Shown piece after piece: positions 45,335 through 58,207 of a stretch of DNA of 64,000 bases. A program made the translations under genes and the position numbers. Source of the DNA: Melampsora larici-populina 98AG31 (taxonomy: Eukaryota > Basidiomycota > Pucciniomycetes > Pucciniales > Melampsoraceae); contig NW_006768817.1 in assembly GCF_000204055.1 (NCBI RefSeq), positions 492,365 through 556,364 of the forward strand, in the 5' to 3' direction. Each line of letters starts with the position of its first letter. Position 1 is the stretch's first letter. Under the pieces are notes generated by a model. That model was not told the origin of the DNA. It saw only the letters and a list, made by a program, of their open reading frames with translations, and ran no database searches.

Positions 45335-48169
45335 TCAAAGTCCAGCTATCATAGCCAATTGATTTTGCGTCGGACCACTACATTCTGGCCATTCTGAATC
45401 TACATCACTTAAATCTTCACCATCTTCATCATCATGATGATCTAAATATCTCAATTCACCTTTAATAATTTCTTCGATTCCTGAACTAGTATTCATCAAT
45501 TGATCAAGTTCAACATCCTCCATTGCAGCGGTCTCATCAGCCGGTAACTTGTTGAAAATCTTTGTAGATTCTTCTGGCTCAGACTCGATAGCGGTGTCCT
45601 CACTCATCTCAACTAGTTCCGGATGATGATGATCAAGTGTCATACCAGGATTCAAGGTCGCATCCTCATATTCGGGATGGGCGTGAGTAACCTCTCCAAG
45701 CTGCTGGTATCCAAATTCTTCGCGCCGCTCCACCATAGCTCCAGATAAGTGTGCCGAAGTCCCAGCATGATAGTCGTCCCTGTTATCCACGCGGTCAGTC
45801 CCAGAAGATACATGAGATCGAGTTCTGCTTGCACTGTTGATGATCGAGTCGCCTGGATTATCCAACTGGATTCGTTTTTCTGACTTTCTTCTTCCTTTGG
45901 TCGTCTTCTTCAAAAAGATCGGCTCAGGCCATACTGGCTCAATTCCATGATCAGCAGTGGGATCGGCAGTAATCCAACTACGATCAAGTCGACGTGTTAC
46001 AGCGAGCCATGTACGACGCTTAGCAGCCATCCTACGTCTAACCTCAGATTGTTTACTAGGTAGAACGGGCGGAGAGCTAAGCTGGGTATTGTGAGGCTGA
46101 GAATGTAGAGCGTCTGCAAAACGTTTGATTCGAGCCTTGACAGCTGCTAGTGCTGCTGTGATAGTCGCATCTGTAGCAATATCCACTGCATGGCCCTCAC
46201 CCCATCCCCCCGCCAGTCGAGAGGCAGTGATGACATCTGAAAATCGATCTAGGCCAGCGAATTGTTCCTTGGCGAGCCTTTCCTCTTCTAAAAGTGTAAT
46301 GGTCAGGAAAGTGGTATCAAGCTTATCCATGGTGATACAGTCTTCAGCCAATTGAGTACTAAGTTCGATAGCAGATTCTTGGGCTAGTTGAGGTGCGATG
46401 CTCGACAGGAACGCAGGCTCTAGAGCGAGAGTGGGAAATTGGAATATGGAAGTAGAATTACAGGACGCTTGATCAGGAAATGAGATAGGTCCTGGACGGT
46501 TAGGGGTAGGTGAAAGAGTAGGTGTCGGGGCTCTTGAAAATCGGTATGTGGGGCCATGTTGAATTTGCGCTTCGCGTGCAGTATCAATACCAGAGCGCAA
46601 ATTGCAAGCTTGATTATCGGCGATAGAGCTGACTTCCGATGATGTAGATGAATGAAGTTGAACCGTCTCCTGCAGTCCGTGAAAGTCTTCTTTACCTTTG
46701 AGAGAGATCCAAGTTGGGTGTAAATCCGTTATCTGGTGACTGAGAGATCGGGGTTGATATTCAGGATGGTCTTGTATGAATGTCTCGAGCATGTGAGGCT
46801 TGATGACATTGGGAGCTGGCTCATCCAAGCTTGTCTCGGCCGATGTGAATTCACTATGTCCGGCGTCCTCATCCACAAGTAAGTGGGATGACTTCACCAT
46901 CCTACACCAATCTCTCAATTGGGTAAGTGACCCATCTTCGGACCCCCCGAAGCCGTGGTCTCTCTGAGTCTTCTTTAGCGAGGTTGAGCCATGCAGAAGT
47001 TCAGCAAAACGGATGGCTCGGGACGTGAAATGCTCTCGAACATAGTCGAGCTCAGACTTCACAACCCAGAGAGGATAAGTGCACGGAAGAGCATTTCTGA
47101 GGAGACCTAAGATGACCGTCTGGAAGAGATCGAGTAGCGTACTTCGGAAGCTTGAAAGTCTTGAGATCAACTGATAAACTTCAGGTGATGGTATGTCAAA
47201 GTTCAGCTCATATTGTGACTCTGGATTTTTTTCTTCTCGGTTATCTCCAGCTCCCGCAAGCTTGAGCTTTTTTCGACTCTTGAGCAAGCCTAAGCTCGGT
47301 GCGCGCCGCTTTTGAGTCGTTGGTTTTCGCGGCTTGCTCGGGCCGCTAGGGGCTTGGAGAGACCGCTTCAGATCTTTCAAGCGTTGGAAATCGGTTGGCG
47401 CGAGAGGAGAAGGTCGAGTTGACTTTCTCAGCCTCGATAATTGACTGTGAGTCATTTCTGACAACATGGCCAGATGAGAGTCTAAAGGATCTTGACGAGC
47501 AAAGCAGATTTCCCTGAGGTGGTTGAGCTGAGTAAGCAGCTTTGATTTGATACGGCTCTCGAGTGATCCTTCGGCTGATGAGGTTGGAAATAATTCTGAA
47601 GGCGCCCAAGCTCCTGGTTTGAACTCTTTGACTGGAGGTGTTTTATACGTTGAATTTTCGCATTCCATAAAAGTGCAATCAGAAACGGTTCCGTTGACAA
47701 ACTTGATGGATACTCGCTCGCTGGGGATATCGAATGTGACCTGAAACATCAAGGTTGATAGGTAAGTTTAGCTGCTACTTATCAGATCGCAAAGCTGAGC
47801 CATGTCAAAAGGTGGAAGGGGGGATATACAGCTCAAGAACACTTGCACCTACCGTGTCAATAATTTGTTGCCTCCATAAAGTAGAATCCATACAAAGCAA
47901 TGTATGCGGCTCGATTCCCTGAGTCAAAGGATTCAATTGAGGAAATGCAAAGAGGGTCAATCAAGGTATATGCGGATCCAACAGAATGAAGTCAGTCTTA
48001 CAAATTGTTGACACAGTGATTGGGTTTGGGTGTAGCCAACAGGCATCGAAACTTTGGCGAAAGGTTTGGATTTCTTTTGATAAAAGCTCGAGTCATATTG
48101 GACATCATGAGTCAATACACATTCTGGCACATCGCTCATAGATTCTGGTGGAATCACGTGCAGATACAT
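45335..48169 (-). CDS. Large orphan protein with basic centre and acidic C-terminus, probably nuclear
   Basis: Three exons (48169-48002, 47918-47853, 47740-45335) encode 879 residues. The N-terminal 150 residues are compact (VTFDIPSERVSIKFVNGTV...). A strongly basic block near residue 230 (KPRKPTTQKRRAP, then SRKKLKL) looks like a nuclear localisation signal. The next part is helical (VYQLISRLSSFRSTLLDLFQT), then long Ser/Thr/Pro-rich linkers. The C-terminal 40 residues are dense in Asp and Glu (DHHDDEDGEDLSDVDSEWPE). I do not recognise a family. Base composition and codon choice resemble the neighbouring housekeeping genes, which argues against a transposon origin. Confidence 0.75.
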
Positions 48170-50289
48170 CGTTAGCGATACGTGAAGGTAATGATACTCT
48201 GGTCGGATCTGAGAAGATGCGCTTATTGATATAAGAGCGGAGGAAGTTCAGTTTAGCAATCTGAGTTCAAGTGATGTTGCAGGGTTGCGTCTCGACATTC
48301 AACAGGGTTATTTCAAGCGGCTCACGTTTCGAAATGACCGTTCAAAGCGGAACCGATGATACTAACGATGCAGGCTGGTAGATTGATGACCGAAATCGAC
48401 AGTACAGTTATGTGAGATTGTTCAGGGGATCCAGGGAGTCAAATCAAGGTGACGGCTATTATGTCGGTCAACAAGCCAAACGACTATTGGAGCCCAAGCC
48501 TTCGGCGTCGGAGGTCTTACAAATCTAAAGGGTAAGGTGAATCACGGCTAAGTGGAAAAGAGGATTCGTTGTGCTTGGCAACAGCGAACTTGAGGTCGAC
48601 GAAATAGCAAGTTATGAATCTGTCCGGAAGTCGAAACGAGTCATACAAAGAAGTAAAGATGATATTTGAAGTTTGAATTGGGATTCACATCGCCATTCAT
48701 AAAAAAATGACTACGTGACAAAGTTGTCGAGGAGAGTTCAAGATATCAAGCTGGTCTGACTTTAGTTGAGATTCAAGTTTCACTTCAAGTTGTGAATTTT
48801 TGGTAAGCACCCAAGAACTCAATCAGTAATCATCAACCAATCACTTTCATCAAACTCTCCTTCTCTTCGCTATACTCAAGTCAGTCAGCTAACAACCTCC
48901 TTGGCTAATCTGATTATCATTTGGCTCTCAGACTCAGACTGAACTGTTTCAATTCGGTTGTGTCCCGACCTGATCTTGATCAGCTCAGCTCATCTATAGA
49001 AAGTTGAGCGACCCAACTGCATTCACGTCTCCTTGAACCTCGATCACGATGGCGATCCGGTCACTAAAAGCTTAAACTCAACGGACTCGGATGCACGTAC
49101 ATGGTTTGAAGTCGACCAGCGAATTCGATCATGGTTGCCATCATGCCGTAACTTTAATGGGAAACACGTGTCCAATGCTTGCAAGGATATGAGATGGAAC
49201 AATTTGGCTATGTAGAATCAGGAAGAATCACTTGCATTGAAAACTGACTGGAAACTTTCTCAACGGGAAAAATCTTATGTACTTGGGTCAAACCCGTTAT
49301 AAGGCTATTCAGATGAGATACCGACAGGCTACAGCAGCGGTACTCTATGTAAACTTGCGTATGTCGGGTCAGGGTGGCACTGTGATAAAGATTGGAGAAC
49401 AGGTAGATTGGACTTCATGAAGGCAAGGGCCTACAATTTTGAGAGTGACCAAAGCATAGTGAGATTATGGATGGGATCTTAGGTTATGAATAACAGGCAT
49501 GATAAACCATGAGGTTTAAAAATCTGTGGGGGTGGTTTTGCCAGTGTGGATTGTACACACTATCTCTCTCCTCCCCACCAGACTCAGAAGCAAATAATAT
49601 TTTGTTGACGATTTTTTTTCTTTCTGGACGTTTCTGAAACGGGTGCCGAGCTTTTACGGTATTCTCAATCTGCGTCATGTTGATCAATTATCTTGCTGAA
49701 GGCTCATTGGAGATTTACTTTATGCATTCACAGACCCCACAGATCTAGAAAACCATCTCAACCTCCCCCAAAAAAAGTTATCAAAATTTCAAAAGTATAA
49801 AATAATTAACAATTTAGAAGAGCAAATGTATTTAACTAGAGTTTCATTTCAACTGTATAATTTTGAACCTCGATTCCATCCATAAATTTCCATTCTTCAT
49901 TTGATTTTCTTTAGTCTATTCTATATGATTGATACCAATTTTATTTTTTTGATTTTTATCACAAATAAATAAGATAAAAAATAATGAAGTCGATGGGAAA
50001 AAATTGTCAAGATGATGATGATTTTAAGTTTTTACAAAAGAAATTTTGAATACAAAGAATTCACAGAGAAGTTTTGTCAAAAATCACTTCGGCTTACAAA
50101 TTAGTTTAGATGAGTAGGGATTTGATGTATTTGATTTGAGAATGAAAAACTAGATGAGTGCGTATGATTTAGATTTTCTGAGAAAAACAAATTATTGAAA
50201 ATATTGACAGGATGAAGTTTGTGATACTACCCTACTGGGGCAGCTTGAAGTTGGAGCAAGAAGAATGATAAGTAATAACGAAAGAACAT
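48170..50289. other. Intergenic region
   Basis: First part is the promoter side of the orphan gene. The remainder, including the AT-rich 49.7-50.2 kb, is the 3' flank of the next minus-strand gene. No gene, RNA or repeat is supported. Confidence 0.4.
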
Positions 50290-51344
50290 TTAGAACGTAT
50301 TAGGATCACTTCCAGATAAAGTATCAATCTGAGTAGATCCATCAGAAGCACTAGTTGAAAGTGGTGAACTACAAATAGGTAGAATCCGTTTGGTACCAGG
50401 GATATCTATAGGCGAAAGTGAAGTATTTGAAAGAACTTCTTCTTCGATTTCATCATCATCAAGGAGACTTGACCAATCTGATCTGTCATCAGTTTCTTCT
50501 TCTGAATTGATTTGACCTTCTTGCCACTCTAGTTCGGATGAGAGCGGTGACATCGCGAACCATAATGGCTCACTGGTTGTTCTGATGGGCTTCTGATCAA
50601 CTTCAAATGTAGATATATTGGCGAATTCAATAGGACTTTGATTCAAACCAAATCTTTCAAGAGTTTTCAAATTTGTTTTACAAGATTGCCAGTTGATACT
50701 AGACGATTTTTTGATGTTATCAGAATGCTGGCTTGAAATGGAATTTGATGCTTGGTGATTGAAATTCTTTTCTTCAGGTTGGGAACCTTCGAGGTAAAAC
50801 CTCGTTAATTGAGGAGACAAGTCAAAAAATCCCATCGTTCGGGTCCTTTCATTGTTGAAACTCGAGTGTGGTTCAGAGGTGACGTCAAATCCATCTATCT
50901 TCCGAAACTCTTGATTTTGTTTTGTACCTGAAAAGAACATCAGAACACATGAAATCAGAACTTGCACTAGGTCTTCATTTGCCATAAATTTTGATATCAC
51001 AGACTTCGAAAGAATAAGATAAATGAAAACGTACGCTCATAAAACCTATGCGTGCTAGACTCTTTTCTCAAATGTTTTTGCCTGATAGGATAAGAATTTC
51101 TTGAAGACTGTCTAGCTTTGATGAACCTAGCATGAAGTTCTTTGAGAGTTTCATATGAACTAGATTGGGTCGAGATAGGTGAAGAACAAATTATAGAAGG
51201 AGTTGAATGATTGAAATTCGTACTAAGATTTGCTTTTGAATAAAATTGATGAGATTGAATAGATTGATTTATGGTAGATGAATTGAATTTAGGTGTCAAG
51301 GTAGCATAAAGCAAATCATGGGATTGATGACTTTGAGATGACAT
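50290..51344 (-). CDS. Serine-rich orphan protein
   Basis: Two exons (51344-51035, 50927-50290) give 315 residues. The first exon encodes a Ser/Gln/His-rich N-terminus ending in a helical basic segment (TLKELHARFIKARQSSRN). The second encodes a disordered region with an acidic patch (WSSLLDDDEIEEEVL) and a Ser-rich tail. The intron is GTACGT...TTTTCAG with consistent phase. No family recognised. It could be a regulatory or scaffold protein, but this is only a guess from composition. Confidence 0.65.
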
Positions 51345-54269
51345 TGAGCTTAGAAGTACTGATGATTTCTCCTTGCTTGAATTTTCTTTGGTATTGATGA
51401 CTGCCAGTGAATAAAAAAAGGATATAGAAATACTATAGATTCTTTTTGTGTTGGTAGGAGTGGCGGATGTGGAAAGTGAAGAAGGGAAGAATGAGATCTT
51501 ATAGAAAATTTAGGTCGGTTAAGCGGTTAGCCCAAAAAAATATTCAAATCGAGATTTAAAGTTTGATTTTCTTTAAAACTCAAATTATCTACGATGCTAC
51601 TGCAGACCGAGTCAACTCGGTTGGTCAGCCTAGGCGCTTCTCTGAGTTATTGCGGCTCTTTAGTATGAACCATATACACAATCAAACGCTAGATGATTGA
51701 AAAGAGTTACAATTGAAAAGGAAACTTTGCTATTAAAGACGCAATGAGTTTAAGATAGGAGATGTGAATAACGTGCAAGCTTTCTAGTTTGAATGACGAT
51801 AATCGGTCGCACAAGTTAATCCCCCTCCTCGGTAGGGGTTCATTGTATTTTATTATGTGGCGGGAGAAGGGAGAAGTTCTCTAAGGTCTTAATTGAATGT
51901 CTGATTGGACAATTGAAAGATTATTGGCTGTGTACCTCGATCATTTTTTACGGATAAGAAAAGACAGTTTTGGAAAAAAATCGACCAGAAGATCACTGGA
52001 TTTGCAAGAATGGGGGGAGATGGACGATCCGACAGATTGCGATCGTATCTTTATTTTTGTTGGAAAGTTCAATCAAACCATACGATGAGAAACGTTGTAC
52101 GACTGGTGGGTTGAAGGGAAAAAAAGACATCGTACGGACCCACTGATAGTCTCATTGCACGGTACCGTACTGCAATCATCAATATCAAAATTGCAAGTGA
52201 GCAGAAGATACCTACCGGGGGATATTCCGCAGGTGCCTTGAGGCAGCATGAAATGCATCTTGGTATGTGTTACGTGTCTTTATCTGATAAGGCATGAAAA
52301 ACCACCTGGATATGGCACCGGCTGTCCTCAACGTTCAGAACTAGGCGACGATAACATTTTCAACTTGATTACTAATTACCAGAAAAAACGTGTTCCTTGA
52401 TCTTACGAGTGGGAAGTTATGAGTAGGTCATACTCGATCAGCATTCTTGGATGATGATGATGAACAGGATGACTGGAGTATCTAGTTCAGAGAGACACAA
52501 ATAACAGAGCGCGATGAACTACTGACCCCTGTTGCGCATGGTCCATCGAGAAAGTTTGTAGGGAGTCAAAGACACTCCTGTCATAGGTCTAGCCCGCAGT
52601 CTCGAAGAATTTCTAAGCATCCCATGACGCCAGTTTCCATGTGATGATGCCCTCAGAGGTTGAATTGGCAGTGAGAATGGAAATGTAAATGTGGCTCGCT
52701 GAGCCGACGAATCATCAAGCCTTGCATCGAACGGGGACGTTGCTTGGGGGTCTCGTCATGCAATGTCGATTGTTTGTCGTTTCATCAATTTCCAAGCAAC
52801 AATTGAACACAAGCTGACGCACCCCATCGGGTGGTTCTTGTAAAGAGAGCTTCAAGATCAACGGACTAGGTTGACTGCAACACATACTGCAAAAAACCAT
52901 GTCCACGTTTTCCCGCCCACCTGGAGTAATTTGAAGCGGAATCGGTGCCAAGGATTGTAGGTTTGGTTAAATCATATTTTGCAGAACCGAGCTACATAAT
53001 CAACAAGCCCCAAGTGGCATCAAAAGATTTTCTGCGATCATACACAATACCAATTTCTTAAGTCCTCTCTCTGCGCGGCAACACAGCATTCGCGTTGGTG
53101 AGAGTTACCAGAAGTTACCTACAGGTGAATGAGAGTAATATGTATGATCAAGCTTGAACATTGGCCGGAACAAGCTTAAATGATGGGGAAATTGACAAGG
53201 ATGAGGAATGGATCTCCCTTCGATTTCTCATCCTGGATCCTGACGTTGAAATCTTGTGCACTGGAACTAGTCTCATCCAACAATTTCTCCCTCTCTCTGT
53301 TGATCTTGACGTGGATTAACCAGAAGTGAGATACAACGTGGCGTTGGTAGTGGATTTTCCTTCATAGGAGCTTCTTAGCCTCGCAAGAGAAATCGGTACT
53401 TAATTATGATGGCCATGTATTATGATTTTCAGCTAGGTGGAAATTCAATCATCATTTAACACTTCATCATCTTGGTATGAAAACTCAAAAGTGATCAAAT
53501 ATCTTGCAAGACCCCTTTTTATGCGACTCGACAGGTGCGCTAATCTTACCGTGTAAAGACTTGTTGGCAGCTAAAGAATTGTGGCTTGAGAAGTGTGGTC
53601 AATCAGATACACCGGATGCACGCATATTGGCCAGGTGCACAAGCCTTCAAGGACAGGCAAGCTGCCTTTGATGCAGGCGCAAGTGCACATCCCAATCATG
53701 CACAGTACTACACCACATGCCGCACTCTGCCTTGAGTGATTTTTTATCCTCAACATGATAAACCACTTGACTTAATTATCCAAATTAAGTCAATTCTTTA
53801 CTATCCTTCAAAACATGAAGATTGTTCATTTCAATTATAAGAACACAAAAAAGACTTTGGTCTTGCAAAAATTGCATGCCTTGATGAAATTCAAGTATGT
53901 GCTGTAATAAAAGTGTAAATTTTAAGAAAAAAGTATAAAAAACTGACAAATTGTTCTTTAATGAAAGAGAGAAAGAAGAGAAATAAAGAAAAAATATTTC
54001 ACACTTTATATATATATATATCTTGAAAATAGAGAATCTAAAGAATTTCTTAAACGAGTACAAATGCATTTGAAAGATATATATGAATCATAAAATGAAA
54101 TCTAAATTACAGATAATACAACCGTTGCAAAAAGAAAAAAAAGGAAATTGAAAAATCCTGTATCAATAGTCTATACAAATCCATTCTGAAAAACATATCC
54201 ATGAAATATAACTTGCTTCTCCTTTCATAGGAGAATGGGTGGCACTGGTTATAGAGAGATTTAGGCAAG
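51345..54269. other. Intergenic region, 2.9 kb
   Basis: Promoter side of the serine-rich gene, then sequence with no supportable gene. A short TA microsatellite lies near 54009-54022. Some of the AT-rich DNA after 53.8 kb probably belongs to the retrotransposon remnant that follows. Confidence 0.4.
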
Positions 54270-56708
54270 ATGCCGCCAGGCAATAGCGTGGCAGCTAATA
54301 GATTAAACAAAATATTCAAAGATCCAGCATTGAAACTTTCTGAACAAAGCATGATAGAACAAATGTCTGATTTAGCTAGTCAAATTGCTATGCCTATATC
54401 AGAAAGTGACAAAAAGATATCTTCAAAACTTAGCAACTATGCAAAAAATTTCCATGAGACAATAAATAGAATGTCTCAAGAAAGGTGTCAAGATATGCAT
54501 AGTACCAAAGATACCCGTGACACAATCATATGTAATATGCCAGAAGTTGAGAATGCTATCAAACAATTAGACATCAATGTAGACAAACATATAAAATTGC
54601 CAATTAAAGATCCTTACAACAGAATTGAAGAATTGCTCAATAGATTCGAGAAGAATGAGAGCCAGGTGAATTCCACAATTATTGCAATAAGAGAAGACAA
54701 ATATAACAAAAATTTGTGAATAATTGAATGAGCAACAACAACAGTTTGAGAGTGGTATGATGAAATCTTACCACTCATTACAAGAGAAGATGAGAGATAA
54801 CCATGAGAATATACAGAAAGAATTGTTGGAAGAACAAGGAACAACAAGAAATACAATTTAAAAAATTCACAGACCAATTGCTTAAAAATCAAGAAATGTT
54901 AAATAATAAGATATTGGAAAAGAATGGTGAGATACAACAAAAATTAACACAAATGAATGAAAAACTTAAGATGGTATTGACCTGTGAGATTCAGGTAATT
55001 GGCTTATTAAAAGCTGAGCACTGATCAAACAAAAGATGAGAACAATCTGGTAAAGAAGGAAGATTGTCCAAATAAAATGTTTGAGTTCAATAAGAGAAAA
55101 AGCTAGGTAAAGAGAAAACAAAAGCTTTAAATACAAAATCAGACTTTGACGTCATATCATCTTAAGTGTCACAAGTGTATGATGTATCAAAGAAATCCTT
55201 CATAATGAGAAAATGCCACTGCTACAAGGATGTCAATTATTCAAGAGCTTAAACCTGATATATCAAGTAACAACAATGATACTTTCACATCAACAAATAA
55301 TATGAATCAACATGTACTCCATCAACACTTAGATTCACCCTCTGAATATAATCAAAGAGTTGATCCATCACTGAGATTTCAAGCCAGATTTGGGCAAAAC
55401 ACAATAGCTGTACAAGAGAGGACTGTAAGATATACAGAAACTCCAACAATGCATAGAGAATCACAAAGCCCACCCCATTGTGAGAGAACAATATTGAGAG
55501 AAGAAATAATACACCCTCAAGAAAGACCATATGCAAGAGAAGGAACTTATCAAACACGTGAAAGAACATTTATCAGAGAAGATACATTGTCACCTTCAAT
55601 GAACACACATAGAGCATTTGCAAGAGAATATACTGCTCAAACCGCTATGCCAGAATCAACTCAAGAAGATAAACTGACTAAAGCATTGACAAAACATTGG
55701 CCAACAGGCAGAGACTGGAAAAGATTTAGTGTAGATGGTGAATATAATCATACTGATTACATTGACTGGTGTGATAGTTTGATCACAGATCTGCAAATGG
55801 AACCACTTGTACTTTCTGTGAGCCATTTGAGCACAGATTTTACTGGTACAGCAGGGCAGTGGTAAATAGACAAATGTGAAAGTAAAGGCTCCATGGCATG
55901 GGATGATTGTAAGGAAGAAATCCACAAAATATTTGGAAATAATGCATGAGAAATCACATGGAAGATTTGTTCATGCAAGACAAGTTTGATGCGTATGACA
56001 TCATAAAACAATGAAAGAAATGAAATGTAATAATAAAAATGTATTTGTAATAAATGGATTTTATCAGAAATGACTTTTGATAGCAATATACATATGGATT
56101 CCACAGCATGGTCTTTAAAACAAAAGAAGAGAATTTCTGCCTTTGACCCGGATGCATCTGAAGACAGAATTGTAAACAAAGTTGATGGTGATGTTAGAAA
56201 TGTAATTAAAAGTCAACTTACTACACCCTACAAGTGGGATATCTTCCTGATGGTGTTCAAAGATATTTTTGAAAATACAACTATCATTTATAAGAAAAGG
56301 TACTTTGACAGACCAAGGAGAACTGTTGTTGAAGATAAAACAAACTTTGAAGAGGATATGATACAGGGTCCCTCTAGTCCAAAGGTTCAACCAAGTATGT
56401 CAGAGAGAAAACCTTTCCAATTATGCCCAAACTGTGGCAGTAAAGATCCACAAAATCAATGGAGAGGATGTAAAGATAAAAGAATAGATATGATTGAAGA
56501 AGACCTTCATGAAAGTAGTAATATGAATGACAAGTATGACTTTCAAGGAGGACAATTTTCTGATGAGTCAATGCCAGGAAGTGAGAATGAAGATCATCAT
56601 CAAGATGTCTGCTTGATTGATACTCATGAAGAGCAAAAGCTAACAGCAGAAATATACCCAATGGCAAGACAGTATTACAACAATTCAGGACACAAAAAGA
56701 GCTCATAG
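54270..56708 (+). pseudogene. Broken LTR-retrotransposon gag region (Ty3/gypsy-like)
   Basis: Successive plus-strand fragments (54270-54719, 54803-55024, 55230-55865, 56070-56708) look like one original gag gene interrupted by stops and frameshifts. The first two are helical and coiled-coil-like. The third ends in a capsid-like segment (WKRFSVDGEYNHTDYIDWCDSLI). The last includes DIFENTTIIYKKRYFDRP and a zinc-knuckle remnant (CPNCGSKDPQNQW) in which the expected His is Pro. An arginine/glutamate-rich stretch of TRER-type repeats lies at about 55420-55580. No protease, polymerase or integrase is found nearby. The copy is dead, and high A content fits rust retroelements. Confidence 0.65.
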
Positions 56709-57000
56709 ACCTTCCAAAAAGAAGTAATGACCTCCTTTGAGGGTGGGGAATGTCAGCCCTGAGCACATATACATGTACCCAAAACTAACTTGTGATATAC
56801 ACTTATCATATAGAAACCTAATTACATATACATACTGTCCGTAAAAAGTATGTAGTACGTAATAAAACACATAACAAGACTAACTACATACACATGTACA
56901 CTCAAAACAACATGTAATATGTCATGAAACACCAATTACATCTCATAACTCAGTGTCAAGAGTTAATATGCTTATAGTACATAACACATACTTATTATTA

Positions 57001-57380
57001 GGGCTGTGACCCGGCCCTGAGTGTGACGGGGCTGCCCCGGGGCCAACCCCGGACTTGGGTAGACCCGAGTACCTTCAAAATATGTGCAGGGCCGACCAGG
57101 GCGCGCCAGAGTGGCAATGCAGGGCATTCTGGAAGTCCAATAACGGTTTAGGTCTGTCAGAATACAATCTTCCAACCCTGTATACGGATTATGGTGAGAT
57201 ATGGCTGGCAGAAACATGGCCGGAGCCTCGGCAGGGTTGGGCGCCGGACCTGCCCGACGCCTCTTCGGGACCAAGTTTACTGTCATTCAGCAAGGTTTGA
57301 AAGCCCCGGGGCGTGTACCGTCAGCTCTGTGAGAGCTGTTGGGCAGAGTCGGCTGGGTGGGTCAGGGTCAGGGTCACAGC
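57001..57380. mobile_element. GC-rich 380-bp inverted-repeat element flanked by 14-bp direct repeats
   Basis: Ends GGGCTGTGACCCGGCCCTGA and TCAGGGTCAGGGTCACAGC form an imperfect terminal inverted repeat sharing GCTGTGACCC and CCCTGA. The segment is markedly GC-rich in AT-rich surroundings. The 14-mer CATACTTATTATTA occurs exactly at both edges (56987-57000 and 57381-57394), as expected for a target duplication or an insertion into a repeat. Short internal palindromes are abundant. ORFs crossing it have no recognisable domain, so it is treated as non-coding. Confidence 0.72.
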
Positions 57381-57510
57381 CATACTTATTATTACTATAT
57401 ATGTAATTAAGTACAAAAAATAGTAATAAATAATAATTAATAATGATATCTAAATCATTGTAGTGATAGCAACAAGTATCACTACAGTTAGGTTTAGAGA
57501 TAGCTTAACA

Positions 57511-58207
57511 CAAGCCCCTAACCCCCACAGAGACGTCCCCTGGAGCCTGCGGAGGGGGGTCTTGCAATGTATTGGTGATTTTTGGCTTGATACCAAATTC
57601 ACTTTGGCGGGGGCTATCTCCAGCGTCCATTTTTGCCTACTCAGACACAATAAACCTTCCATCATGCCTATATGAAATTTATAGATGCATGTTTTTATGC
57701 CCTTTTGCTCTCCTCAGAATTTCTATAGCTATCCTAGAATCAGTTATATCATCAGTTGAAAAAAAAAATCAAAATTCGAGATTTTGGTAACTGAGACTGC
57801 TACAATCACAGTCACTTTACACGCAAGAGTCTTGATTTCTCTCTGCTAACCCATACACTCTCTGCCATCCTTGTCAGAGACAGAGAGAAGCATCCACAGT
57901 CCTCTAATTTTGGCTCAAAAACTTGTGACTCTTCACTGTCACCTCAAGCAGATATCTTCTTATCAAGGCAAGTAGATATTAAGGGCGATTATGTACAAGA
58001 TGCATCTGCAAAGGACAGCATGCTTATAATTTTTCATGAGTTGTTGATAGGAAATGCTGCAGTGTTGATTTTGATGAAAAAAACACTGAAACCCGTGAAT
58101 TTCAGATTGGTATCAAGCCAAAGAATCCTATAAGTTGTAAGTCCCTCCTCTGCAAGCTCCAGGGGGGGGCGCACAGATTGAGGAGGTACTTTATTAAGTT
58201 AGGGTTT
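57511..58207. mobile_element. Foldback element with ~90-110 bp degenerate inverted arms
   Basis: The left arm (57511-57601) and the right arm (about 58096-58207) are degenerate reverse complements. Shared blocks include TTTGGCTTGATACCAA, CCTGGAGC(C/T)TGC(G/A)GAGG and CCCTAAC. The interior of about 500 bp is AT-rich and non-coding. This looks like an old MITE or foldback transposon. Clear target duplications were not found. Confidence 0.55.
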
